Assembly (NCBI GenBank): GCA_964408955.1 | Contig: CAYPBK010000001.1 | Coordinates: 1-64,000, forward strand | Length of the DNA: 64,000 bases | Source of the DNA: JAAYKT01 sp964408955 | GTDB taxonomy: Bacteria > Bacillota > Clostridia > Lutisporales > Lutisporaceae | Direction: 5' to 3' | In this document: positions 53,918-62,533 of the stretch, piece after piece | Numbering within the stretch: the first letter of the stretch is position 1 | How the letters are laid out: the number at the start of each line of letters is the position of its first letter | The notes under the pieces: generated by a model | Databases searched by the model: none | Told to the model about the DNA's origin: nothing | The model's input: the letters and a program-made list of their open reading frames with translations, nothing else | Made by a program: the position numbers and the translations under genes

Positions 53918-55612
53918 TTATTGTTCATAAGTACCAATTTTTATTTCCCCGCCAAACTTATAAAAAATTGCATATTGAACTTGGTCTTTAATATATATAG
54001 AATTGCTTCCTATAGTAATTTTTGTTCCTGGGTATGTTGTTTCTTGAACTTTTACTTTTCCATTTGAAATCTCATCAATATAAGTTTCTAAATCCTTTAT
54101 TTCGTTATCTATTTTTTCTAATTTGTTTTTTAATTGGACTTTCATAATCACGGATTTATTTAACAAGACTGCCTTATCTTCGGGAAGCTCTGCTTTTCTG
54201 CTAAATTTGGTAAGTATATCTACTGCCTGAGCAACCTTTTGCAGATTTTCAAATGTACTGACTCTTTCAGTTTTTAAAGTATCATGTCGAGTCCTAATCT
54301 CAGGATTTGTGCCAACTTCCAAAATTGTAGCAGTAGCCATCGGCGAACCTATAACTTTTGCTTTTATCTCTTCACATGTCTTGGTATCTCCCCCTACAAG
54401 AAGTCCTTTTTTCCCTTTTAGCTCTAATTTTTTACCACAATACACTATACTATGCATAATAGCTTCTGCCTCTATATTGCCTTTTACAAATATCTTACTA
54501 TTTTCTATAAATTTAGCAATGAGATCGCCTTCGCAATGAAGCTCTCCTTTATTCATACCTTGCATTCCTCTATGAAGAATAATATTTCCTTTTGAAGATA
54601 TGTGTGCCCCCTCAACAACTCCGTAAACCTCAATATCGTCATCGGCATCAATGCTAAACCCCGTAATTACATTTCCTTTTACTATGACTTTACCATAAAA
54701 TTTGATGTTTCCTGTAGAATTATCTACATTTAAAGGGACTTCATATACTGGAGATACACTAACTTTATTGTCAGCCAGCTTAACTTCTCCTTTAATTGTT
54801 GAAATTAAGCTTAATTCATCTTCAGATACGCTAACATTCTTACCTTTTGGCAAATTAGCTTTTTTACCGTCCTTAGCCTTCACTTCTTCCCCATATACAT
54901 TATATCCGCTAATTCCTTCCGTAGGCAAAGTTGCCGTTACCAATATTTCATTTTCAAGAACATTTTTTATCAGTGATAACTCTCTATAATTAACCTTACC
55001 ATCATCTAATATGCTGACCTTTCTTTCATTAGATATATCAAAATTAAAATTTAAAACTGCATCAGTACCATCTATAGGTGATGTACCTTTAGCTATTAAA
55101 ACCTTTTCAGAATAGGTTTTGTTATTTGCAATAAAATCAATTGTACTATCAATTACCCCATTATTAATATTATATAATTGCAATTGTTCCATTATATCCT
55201 CAGTATTAATAGCCCTGCCTTTACCTTTAGGAGGATTAACTGTCATGTACGCTTCCATTTTATCAGGGGTAACTGTAATTTCATAGCTACAATCATTGTC
55301 TTCCGTTATAGCATCTTCTTCGCTGCTATCCTCTTTTTCTTCCTTTTCTTCATTAATGATTTCATTATTCACATCTTTTGATTCCCAAGAAGTATCAATA
55401 CTGTTTAATTCCTCTTCCAGCTTGTCTATATTCCGATACTCCGTTATACTTTTCAAGCTGGCTTTAATCTTATAATTTGTTCCGAATAAAGCTTTGTTTT
55501 CTTCAAGCACTTCAATATTAATTCCTTCCCTATTGGTATTAAAAAACTTTTCTGCTTCATTAATCAGACTTTCCAAATGCTTACCTTGTAGTACGATTTC
55601 TTCTTTATCCAT
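53918..55612 (-). CDS. DUF342 (FapA family) polymer-like protein
   Basis: 564 residues. A variable, acidic N-terminal third (EEKEEKEDSSEEDAITED) precedes the FapA region: PPKGKGRAINTEDI, the right-handed beta-helix repeats near 270-420 (GNVITGFSIDADDDIEVYGVVEGAHISSKG in two parts, GKKLELKGKKGLLVGGDT), then a coiled-coil tail. The family's role is unclear; members are frequent in motility and sporulation loci. It lies between sigD and swrB, which are adjacent in Bacillus. AGAGGTGG precedes the ATG. Confidence 0.85.
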   Translation of the reverse strand: MDKEEIVLQGKHLESLINEAEKFFNTNREGINIEVLEENKALFGTNYKIKASLKSITEYRNIDKLEEELNSIDTSWESKDVNNEIINEEKEEKEDSSEEDAITEDNDCSYEITVTPDKMEAYMTVNPPKGKGRAINTEDIMEQLQLYNINNGVIDSTIDFIANNKTYSEKVLIAKGTSPIDGTDAVLNFNFDISNERKVSILDDGKVNYRELSLIKNVLENEILVTATLPTEGISGYNVYGEEVKAKDGKKANLPKGKNVSVSEDELSLISTIKGEVKLADNKVSVSPVYEVPLNVDNSTGNIKFYGKVIVKGNVITGFSIDADDDIEVYGVVEGAHISSKGNIILHRGMQGMNKGELHCEGDLIAKFIENSKIFVKGNIEAEAIMHSIVYCGKKLELKGKKGLLVGGDTKTCEEIKAKVIGSPMATATILEVGTNPEIRTRHDTLKTERVSTFENLQKVAQAVDILTKFSRKAELPEDKAVLLNKSVIMKVQLKNKLEKIDNEIKDLETYIDEISNGKVKVQETTYPGTKITIGSNSIYIKDQVQYAIFYKFGGEIKIGTYEQ

Positions 55613-55629
55613 TTTATCACCACCTCTTT

Positions 55630-56367
55630 TTATTCGAGATATGACTTTAATTTATTCTTAAGCTTAATAATAGCTTTTGTATGCAGTTGGGATACTCTTG
55701 ACTCCGAAATACTGATTATTGCGCCTATTTCTTTATAAGTTAATTCATCAAAATAATACAAGCTAATTATTTTTTTCTCCTTTTCAGGCAATTTATCAAT
55801 ATAGTCCACAATGACTTCCTTCAATTCAATCTTTTCTATTATTCCATCGGGGCTGTCATTTATGTTTTCGGATTTAAAACTTGATTCTTTACTTTGTTCT
55901 AGATAATCATCTAAAGAGACAAGTGCATAGGAGGAAATATTGTTTAATCTTTTATAAAGTTCATCTATCGTAATACCAAGTCTTGCTGCAACCTCAAAGT
56001 CAGATGCGCTTCCGCCTTTTATAGCTTCTATCTCATCATAGGCTATTTCTATCTCTTTGGATTTTTGCCTCACTGATCGGGGAATCCAGTCTGACTCCCT
56101 AAGAAAGTCAATAATAGCGCCTCGTATTCTTATCTGAGCATATGTATCAAACTTCACTCCTCTGGATAAATCATATTTATCTATAGCATCAATTAAACCA
56201 AATATACCGTAGCTAACTAAATCATCATACTCTATAGTATTTTTATAATTAACAAATAGTCTACCTGCTATATATTTAACTAAATAAAGGTAATGCAAGA
56301 TTAACTCTTCTCTTATTTGCGGGTCCTTTTTTATTGTATAGGATTCCCATAGCTTGCTTATTTCCAT
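55630..56367 (-). CDS. sigD: RNA polymerase sigma-28 factor SigD (FliA/WhiG family)
   Basis: Directs late flagellar and chemotaxis genes. 245 residues. Region 2 is YDDLVSYGIFGLIDAIDKYDLSRGVKFDTYAQIRIRGAIID (in two parts), with WIPRSVR in region 3 and LTYKEIGAIISISESRVSQLHTKA in region 4.2. GGAGGT precedes the ATG. It is placed after cheD, as in Bacillus, with one extra small gene between. Confidence 0.96.
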   Translation of the reverse strand: MEISKLWESYTIKKDPQIREELILHYLYLVKYIAGRLFVNYKNTIEYDDLVSYGIFGLIDAIDKYDLSRGVKFDTYAQIRIRGAIIDFLRESDWIPRSVRQKSKEIEIAYDEIEAIKGGSASDFEVAARLGITIDELYKRLNNISSYALVSLDDYLEQSKESSFKSENINDSPDGIIEKIELKEVIVDYIDKLPEKEKKIISLYYFDELTYKEIGAIISISESRVSQLHTKAIIKLKNKLKSYLE

Positions 56368-56385
56368 ACCTTACCTCCATTTGGG

Positions 56386-56733
56386 TCATTCATCTTCTTT
56401 ATTTGATTTCTTATACAAAAAGGCAGGGTTTACCTCATGAAAATCATTTTCATCCTTTATTTCTGATAACTCTTCATCAGAAGTCGCCGGAATATCTACT
56501 TGAAATGACGTCTTATCTTTAGACTTATTATTAGATTTATTATGTTTTTCTTTTATTTTATTTTGTTTAATCGTTAATTTCGTTGCTATATTTAATATTA
56601 AAAATAAAAGTGTAAGAATTATATTATTAATCATAATTCTTTCTAATTCTATTTTAAATAAAAATCCAAATGAAATGTTAACTACTGTTCCGAACAAAAT
56701 AAATATGTAAGTTAATAAATCTACAAATCTCAT
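56386..56733 (-). CDS. Small membrane protein between cheD and sigD
   Basis: 115 residues, not recognised. Two hydrophobic helices near the N-terminus (about residues 5-25 and 33-50) are followed by a Lys/Asn-rich cytoplasmic-looking segment and an acidic tail (SDEELSEIKDENDFHEVNPAFLY). AAAGGA precedes the ATG. It sits between cheD and sigD, where a small gene of the same kind occurs in several Clostridia; a link to motility is inferred only from position. Confidence 0.65.
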   Translation of the reverse strand: MRFVDLLTYIFILFGTVVNISFGFLFKIELERIMINNIILTLLFLILNIATKLTIKQNKIKEKHNKSNNKSKDKTSFQVDIPATSDEELSEIKDENDFHEVNPAFLYKKSNKEDE

Positions 56734-56747
56734 ATAAATTCCTTTGC

Positions 56748-57233
56748 CTATATTTGTTTTAGCCCATAGCCAATTGTTTTTATTAACAATTTACCCGACT
56801 CAGAAAACAGTTCTATTGTCCTACCGTAGCTGCCTCCGGTATCCTCTGCAACCAGCGGTAAATTCAATTTTTTCAAAACCTCTTTAGTTGCACTGACATT
56901 CCTTGCTCCTATCCTCATTATATCAGATGAATCGTTAAAATTAAACATCTGGGAACCGCCGGCTATTTTACTTACAATATTTGCAGGTTTTGCACCCATT
57001 TTTACCATTTCATTTAAAAGCATTTCTATCCCTGTATCTGCAAATTTCGCAAGATTGCTATTGTTTTTGATTTGCGTGCTGTAAGGCAACATAATATGTG
57101 CCATCCCTGAAATTTTATTAGACTTTTCGTATAAACAAATCCCAACACATGAACCTAAACCTAAGGTTGTAAGAATATCCGGTGCGTAAACACAATTTAA
57201 ATCTGCCATCCCAACTCTTATTACTTCTGCCAT
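56748..57233 (-). CDS. cheD: Chemoreceptor glutamine deamidase CheD
   Basis: 161 residues. The catalytic Cys is C29 (TTLGLGSCVGICLYE) and the His is H46 (GMAHIMLP); GARNVSATKEVL and DTGGSYGRTIEL are family-typical. In Bacillus it deamidates receptors and stimulates CheC phosphatase. It follows cheC with a 1-base gap. Confidence 0.95.
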   Translation of the reverse strand: MAEVIRVGMADLNCVYAPDILTTLGLGSCVGICLYEKSNKISGMAHIMLPYSTQIKNNSNLAKFADTGIEMLLNEMVKMGAKPANIVSKIAGGSQMFNFNDSSDIMRIGARNVSATKEVLKKLNLPLVAEDTGGSYGRTIELFSESGKLLIKTIGYGLKQI

Positions 57234-57234
57234 A

Positions 57235-57849
57235 CTAAATTACTCCCAAACTGTTTAATAAAGTTTCAAAGGAATCCTCGTCCGGTATTAAAAAGAAATT
57301 GCCTTTGACCAGATTTGAGCCTTCGATAAATTCGGTTTCTATAAGTAGTACATGATCTCCTACCTGACCAAATAAAGCTACAGGCACACTCATAATCGCA
57401 CCGGCCATATCTATTGCAAGGCTCGGAACAGAAACGCTTACATTCAAGCCGGTCAACGATGAAAGAGAAGATAGATACGAGCCAGCCAGAATATTACCAA
57501 CTTCTTGAAGAGCAGAGCGTTCCATTTCATCTAGCTCCGGATTTGTATCTGTTTTTCCCATCAATAAATTTGTCAATAATTTCGAAGATGTTTTATCAAT
57601 TAAAAACATTATACTTCCGGTTATATCTCCAAAAACCTGAAAGTATATACCTGAAACCAATACCTCAGCACCGCCTAATAAATCGGCCACATCCTTAAAC
57701 TCAACAATATTTACTTTAGGAACCTTCATATCAATTCTTTTTGATACCATTTGGGATAATGCCGTTACTGCATTCCCTGCTCCTATATTACCAACCTCTC
57801 TAAGAACATCTATTTGTAGAATATTCAACTCACTAATACTTATAGACAT
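57235..57849 (-). CDS. cheC: CheY-P phosphatase CheC
   Basis: 204 residues. Both phosphatase centres are present: E18/N21 in REVGNIGAGNAVTALS and a second in LQEVGNILAGSYLSSLS. In Bacillus CheC pairs with CheD. It lies between cheW and cheD. GGAAGTG precedes the ATG. Confidence 0.95.
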   Translation of the reverse strand: MSISISELNILQIDVLREVGNIGAGNAVTALSQMVSKRIDMKVPKVNIVEFKDVADLLGGAEVLVSGIYFQVFGDITGSIMFLIDKTSSKLLTNLLMGKTDTNPELDEMERSALQEVGNILAGSYLSSLSSLTGLNVSVSVPSLAIDMAGAIMSVPVALFGQVGDHVLLIETEFIEGSNLVKGNFFLIPDEDSFETLLNSLGVI

Positions 57850-57869
57850 ATTTTCACTTCCTTATATAG

Positions 57870-58304
57870 CTATATATTGAGCATTTTATAAACGTCCAAC
57901 AAAATAATAATCCTGCCGTCGAGCTTACCAATTCCATATATATTGTTTACTTCAATACCTTCAAGCGAATCCGGCGGATCTTCTATCAGCTCACTATCAA
58001 TGTTAATTACTTCAGTAGCGGAATCAACAATCAGCCCTACGGTAACTTCATCAGCATACACTATTATTATTCTGGTGTTATCATTATAAGTCACAATAGG
58101 AAGATTTAGAATAGATCGCAAATCAACAATTGGAACTATTTCTCCTCTCAAATTCATGACGCCTTTAACATAATCCGGCGTTTTAGGCACTCTTGTGATA
58201 CTTGACATTTTTTCAATTGTCTTAACCCGTAAAATATCTATTCCATAATCTTCATTGCCTAGCTTAAAAACTACAAATTGCTTCGCAGCATTCTTGATTT
58301 CCAT
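57870..58304 (-). CDS. cheW: Chemotaxis coupling protein CheW
   Basis: 144 residues of a single CheW-like SH3 fold: FVVFKLGNEDYGIDILRVKTIEKM, ITRVPKTPDYVKGVMNLRGEIVPIVDLR in two parts, VGLIVDSATEV. It couples receptors to CheA, encoded upstream with an 11-base gap. Confidence 0.96.
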   Translation of the reverse strand: MEIKNAAKQFVVFKLGNEDYGIDILRVKTIEKMSSITRVPKTPDYVKGVMNLRGEIVPIVDLRSILNLPIVTYNDNTRIIIVYADEVTVGLIVDSATEVINIDSELIEDPPDSLEGIEVNNIYGIGKLDGRIIILLDVYKMLNI

Positions 58305-58315
58305 ATACTAACCCC

Positions 58316-60310
58316 CTAAATCAATGAATTTGTATCTATGATTAATGCAACTTGTCCATCACCAAGGATGGTGGCACCGGCAATTACTTTAATATTGCCT
58401 AAATATTTTCCTAAGGATTTTATAACTATCTCCTGTTGTCCAATCAAATTATCTACAACAAAACCGGAATTCTTTTCTCCTTTTTTTACAACTACAACAG
58501 TTAGGTATTCTTGCTCCTGGGTGTTAGTTTCTACACCAAGAACTCCCCCTAATCTAATAATCGGTAATACACCTTCCCTGTAAAGAAGTACCTCCTTGCC
58601 TTGAACATTTTTAATATTTTCAGATTTAACGGAAGTTATTTCTTTTATGGAGTTAAGAGGTATTGCATATTTTTCATCACTAATGTTTACTAATAAAGCT
58701 TGAATAATAGCTAAGGTCAATGGGAGCCTAATAATAAACTTGCTTCCTACATGTGCTGTTGTTTCGATTTCTACATTACCGCCAAGAGACTCAATTTTAG
58801 TTTTTACCACATCAAGGCCAACACCACGTCCGGATAAGTCTGATACAGTTTCAGAAGTGCTGAAACCAGGGTTAAAAAGGAATTCTATTATTTTATTATC
58901 ATCTAAATCATCAGCTTCAGCTTTGCTTATTAAATTTAAATCTATAGCTTTATTTCTTACCTTTTCTATATTTATTCCTTTCCCGTCATCTTCAACCTCT
59001 ATAACAACGCTATTACCGTCTTGATATGCTTTAAGCAGAACACTTCCATCAATAGGCTTGCTGTTTTTAAGCCTTTCATCCTTATTTTCTATACCATGAT
59101 CAATAGAATTTCTAATTAAATGTATCAACGGGTCCCCAATCTCATCTATTACGGTTCTGTCAAGCTCCGTTTCTTCACCTGTCATATTAAGTATTATCCC
59201 TTTGTCCAATTCCTTTGATAAATCTCTAATCATACGTGGAAATCTATTAAAAACTCTTTCAATAGGTACCATTCTTACTTTCATTACTGCGTCATGAAGG
59301 CTCGTTGTTATCCTTTCCAAATACTCCACTGCCTCTGTCATGTTCTGCGCTTTTGATTGTAGTTCAATGCCTTCTAATCTTGTTTTTATTATTATTAGCT
59401 CGCTAACCAAGTTCATTAAATTATCGAGTCTGTCAATATCAACTCTTACAGTTTTGCCCATCTTTCCTTTTTTCATATTAGTTTCTTGATTATAATTATT
59501 TTTTTCAGTTATTTCATTATCTGCTAGTTTATCAGTTTCTGCTTGTTTAGCATTGATATCCTTTAAATAATCCTTAATTTCCTCAATAACAATCTCTTCT
59601 ATTTCTGATATAGATTCTATATCTTTCTTTATTGCCTTATCCGTCTCTGATGTTATAATAGCTAGCTTAAATTCTTTATCGAATTTTTCATCTTCTATAT
59701 CTTCAACTTTAGGTGATGATTTAAATATTTCCGCATGCTTTTCCAAAGTCTTAAAAACTATAAAAGCCCTTGCGGATTTTAACATACAATCTTTGGATAA
59801 CACTACTTTAAGCTTATATACCTTCAAACCTTGTTCTAATGCCTTTTTTACTAACTCTTCATCATAACCATTAAAAGAAAATTCACCTATGTAAGCTTCA
59901 TCTGCTTTTACTGCCTCGTCTGCTATCTTCTCTTTATTCAAAGACGATAATTTATCTTTTAAGCTATCAATGCTTTTTTCATTTTCCTTGCCGTCACTGG
60001 AAATACTTTCAATGCTTGTCTCTAAATAATCAAGACACTCAAATAGAACGTCTATTATATGTGAATTTACTTTAATTTTCCCGGCTCTAATAGCATCTAG
60101 CACGTTCTCCATCTCATGCGTAAGGTTCATCATGGTTGTAAATCCCATAGTTCCAGACATGCCTTTGATAGTATGAGCAACTCTGAATATTTCGTTGAGG
60201 AGTTTTAAATCATCAGGATTTGACTCCAGCCCTAATAAGCTTTGATTAAGCCTCTGTAAATGCTCTTGTGACTCCTCTATAAATATTTCCAAATACTGAT
60301 TAATATCCAT
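58316..60310 (-). CDS. cheA: Chemotaxis histidine kinase CheA
   Basis: 664 residues. P1 has the phosphorylated H46 in RVAHTIKGMSGTMGF. A P2-like domain (about 145-250) follows, then P3 dimerisation, and P4 with N box LIHLIRNSIDHGIE, G1 VEDDGKGIN and G2 SDLSGRGVGLDVVK. P5 is CheW-like (about 525-664). All kinase motifs look intact. GGAGGTG precedes the ATG, starting 3 bases after cheB. Confidence 0.97.
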   Translation of the reverse strand: MDINQYLEIFIEESQEHLQRLNQSLLGLESNPDDLKLLNEIFRVAHTIKGMSGTMGFTTMMNLTHEMENVLDAIRAGKIKVNSHIIDVLFECLDYLETSIESISSDGKENEKSIDSLKDKLSSLNKEKIADEAVKADEAYIGEFSFNGYDEELVKKALEQGLKVYKLKVVLSKDCMLKSARAFIVFKTLEKHAEIFKSSPKVEDIEDEKFDKEFKLAIITSETDKAIKKDIESISEIEEIVIEEIKDYLKDINAKQAETDKLADNEITEKNNYNQETNMKKGKMGKTVRVDIDRLDNLMNLVSELIIIKTRLEGIELQSKAQNMTEAVEYLERITTSLHDAVMKVRMVPIERVFNRFPRMIRDLSKELDKGIILNMTGEETELDRTVIDEIGDPLIHLIRNSIDHGIENKDERLKNSKPIDGSVLLKAYQDGNSVVIEVEDDGKGINIEKVRNKAIDLNLISKAEADDLDDNKIIEFLFNPGFSTSETVSDLSGRGVGLDVVKTKIESLGGNVEIETTAHVGSKFIIRLPLTLAIIQALLVNISDEKYAIPLNSIKEITSVKSENIKNVQGKEVLLYREGVLPIIRLGGVLGVETNTQEQEYLTVVVVKKGEKNSGFVVDNLIGQQEIVIKSLGKYLGNIKVIAGATILGDGQVALIIDTNSLI

Positions 60311-60313
60311 AGG

Positions 60314-60955
60314 TTACACCTCCATAAAACTTAGAATTTGTTTTGGAATGTCCTTCAATGGTAATACCATATCAATTGCGCCAGCCTCAATAGCAGACCT
60401 TGGCATTCCATATACAACACTTGTTTCTTCATTTTGAGCTATAGTGTTCCCACCAGCTTCTTTAATCCTCCTTATTCCTTCTGTTCCGTCATTTCCCATT
60501 CCCGTCAACATTATCGCAATTACTTTAATGTTCTTTAAGCATGCCACGGAATTAAACAAAACATTTACTGAGGGTCTATGACCACTTACCAATGCATTCT
60601 GATTAGTTAATATTCCATATTCGCCATTTCTATAGTTCACTTCCATATGATATTGACCTGGAGCCAAATATGCATAACCGGGCTTTACAATTTCTCCATT
60701 TTCCGCCTCTTTTACCTTTAGATTGGACATATTGTTTAATCTGTCTGCTAAAGACTTTGTAAATCCCGACGGCATGTGCTGAACAATAAATATTGAAGCA
60801 GGTATATTCTTGGGCAAAGGACAAATCACATCCTGGAGCGCTTTAGGTCCACCCGTAGATGTTCCTATGGTTATAATGAATTTTAAACCATTTTTACTTT
60901 GCTTTTCTATTGTATTCGTTGCAATTATTCTTCCTATGTTCGTTATGTTTGGCAC
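60314..60955 (-). CDS. cheB: CheB-type methylesterase lacking a receiver domain
   Basis: 213 residues, against about 350 for normal CheB. The catalytic triad is intact: S33 (GTSTGGP), H60 (VQHMPSGFT), D156 (GMGNDGTEG). The N-terminal CheY-like receiver and linker are absent, not frameshifted: the GTG start overlaps the last base of the preceding gene's stop (TAGTG), with AGAGG 9 bases upstream, and the preceding frame is a PilZ protein. About 28 N-terminal residues replace the receiver. It should demethylate receptors without phosphorylation control, or be controlled by an unknown partner. Confidence 0.9.
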   Translation of the reverse strand: MPNITNIGRIIATNTIEKQSKNGLKFIITIGTSTGGPKALQDVICPLPKNIPASIFIVQHMPSGFTKSLADRLNNMSNLKVKEAENGEIVKPGYAYLAPGQYHMEVNYRNGEYGILTNQNALVSGHRPSVNVLFNSVACLKNIKVIAIMLTGMGNDGTEGIRRIKEAGGNTIAQNEETSVVYGMPRSAIEAGAIDMVLPLKDIPKQILSFMEV

Positions 60956-61614
60956 TATATCAATCCTCTTTTTAAAAGTTTTCTTTGCTCATCAAAAATA
61001 AATCTAATTAATATATCTCTTACAGAGGTCTTTAAGCTTTGGAACTCTATTCCATATTCGTATAAAAAGGATTTATTTATATCATAATGCTTTCTTTTTA
61101 TCATACCATAAAGAGTAATGCTATTTTTATCATCAATATTTAAATCAACTTCAATTATATCTTTTGGCTCCATTTGAAACTTTGAAAAGAATAGAGCCCC
61201 ACCACCGCTAATATCTACTAAAATACCTTCATGTTCACTATTGTTTTCCTCATCCTCCATGTTGCACTTTCTTATTTTAATCAATTTAGTAATTTTCAAT
61301 CTATAATATCCTCGACGTTGAATTTTTACTAAATCAGTTATCCTTTTTAGTTTTATAGTTGGTACTTTATCATAGTCTTTTTCAAGAATTTCCGCATCAA
61401 AACTATAGACTGCATCTTTTTTAGGCGCTATTATTCTTAATATTTCACTATTTCTAAAATACACAAAATTGTTTTTATATAATGGAATAAAAACGTATAG
61501 AAATTCATCATCCACTATTTCAGCTAATTGGCTAATATATTCATTGTCAGTTTTCCTACCTAATGGTATTATTTGAAGCCTGTCCCCAATATTTAAATTG
61601 CTTTTCAAGTCCAA
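60955..61614 (-). CDS. PilZ-domain c-di-GMP-binding flagellar brake protein (YcgR/MotI-like)
   Basis: 219 residues. The N-terminal YcgR-like beta domain (about 1-90) has NIGDRLQIIPLG; the C-terminal PilZ domain shows the c-di-GMP motifs QRRGYYRL (RxxxR) and DISGGGALF (D-x-S-x-x-G). TTG 61614 is preferred because GGGGAGG lies 8 bases upstream; a TTG at 61647 is possible but overlaps flhG. It lies between flhG and cheB and likely slows or stops the motor at high c-di-GMP. Confidence 0.85.
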   Translation of the reverse strand: MDLKSNLNIGDRLQIIPLGRKTDNEYISQLAEIVDDEFLYVFIPLYKNNFVYFRNSEILRIIAPKKDAVYSFDAEILEKDYDKVPTIKLKRITDLVKIQRRGYYRLKITKLIKIRKCNMEDEENNSEHEGILVDISGGGALFFSKFQMEPKDIIEVDLNIDDKNSITLYGMIKRKHYDINKSFLYEYGIEFQSLKTSVRDILIRFIFDEQRKLLKRGLI

Positions 61615-61639
61615 TAAAATTACCTCCCCATCGGAATAA

Positions 61640-62533
61640 CTAATCAAAATACCTTTTAAGTTTATTTATAAACAGCTTTATGCCAAATTGGGATTCTTCG
61701 CCTGTATAATGATTAGAAATCAATGCCTCGGCTATTTTTGTTATGTTTTTTGATGCTTCAGTCTTTTCATTTAATAATACAAAAGGTTGCTGCCTTTTCA
61801 CAGCTTTTGTTACATTTTTATCATTTAGAATATAACCAAGCTTATGTACTTTAATGCCAAGAAATTTCTCTGATACCTCTGTTAATTTATTAAGTAAATT
61901 ATTTGCTTCATCTTCATTTTCTGCTCTATTAATCACTAACTTAATTTCTTTCGTTTTATCTTTTTGAGATATAACCTTTACTAATGCATAAGCATCAGTG
62001 ATCGCTGTCGGTTCCGGTGTCGTTATTAATATAATTTCCTTTGCAGCATATATGAAGCTAAGCACATTATTTGATACACCCGCACCGGTATCTATAAAAA
62101 CTATATCTGCCTCTTCATCCAACCTTCCTAATTGAATCAATAAATTTGCCAGTTGGTTTTTATCTATTTTAATTAAATCTTGCACCCCGGACCCTCCGGA
62201 TATAAATTTTATACCTTCCGGTCCGTCCTCAATTATTTCCAGTATTTCCTTTCTATAATTTATTACATCAGAAAGGCTATACTTGGGAGTTTTACCAAGG
62301 ACAATATCTATATTTGACAAACCTAAATCAGCATCAATAATAATTACTTTCAATCCGTGCTGCGAAAGTTTAATCCCAAGGTTAATAGCCAAGTTAGTTT
62401 TACCAACTCCGCCTTTACCACTGGTAATAGTAATTACTCTTGCGGATTTTCTTGTATTCTTCATGTCTTTTTTTAGGTTTTCATAATCTAAATTGCTAAA
62501 TATTTCCCGTAGTTTTTCAGCTTGATCTTTCAT
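61640..62533 (-). CDS. flhG: Flagellar number regulator FlhG (YlxH), MinD-like ATPase
   Basis: 297 residues. The deviant Walker A GKGGVGKTNLAINLG lies near residue 40, Switch I/II in DADLGLSNIDIVLG and FIDTGAGVSNNVL. A short basic N-terminal segment (MKDQAEKLREIF) matches the FlhF-activating helix. ATG 62533 with AGGTG upstream is preferred over an in-frame GTG four codons earlier. It overlaps flhF by 17 bases. Confidence 0.94.
   Translation of the reverse strand: MKDQAEKLREIFSNLDYENLKKDMKNTRKSARVITITSGKGGVGKTNLAINLGIKLSQHGLKVIIIDADLGLSNIDIVLGKTPKYSLSDVINYRKEILEIIEDGPEGIKFISGGSGVQDLIKIDKNQLANLLIQLGRLDEEADIVFIDTGAGVSNNVLSFIYAAKEIILITTPEPTAITDAYALVKVISQKDKTKEIKLVINRAENEDEANNLLNKLTEVSEKFLGIKVHKLGYILNDKNVTKAVKRQQPFVLLNEKTEASKNITKIAEALISNHYTGEESQFGIKLFINKLKRYFD

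Noticed and set aside
57414..57698. 94-codon plus-strand frame inside cheC
   Set aside because: It lies on the opposite strand of an intact cheC with both phosphatase centres, and has no start signal.
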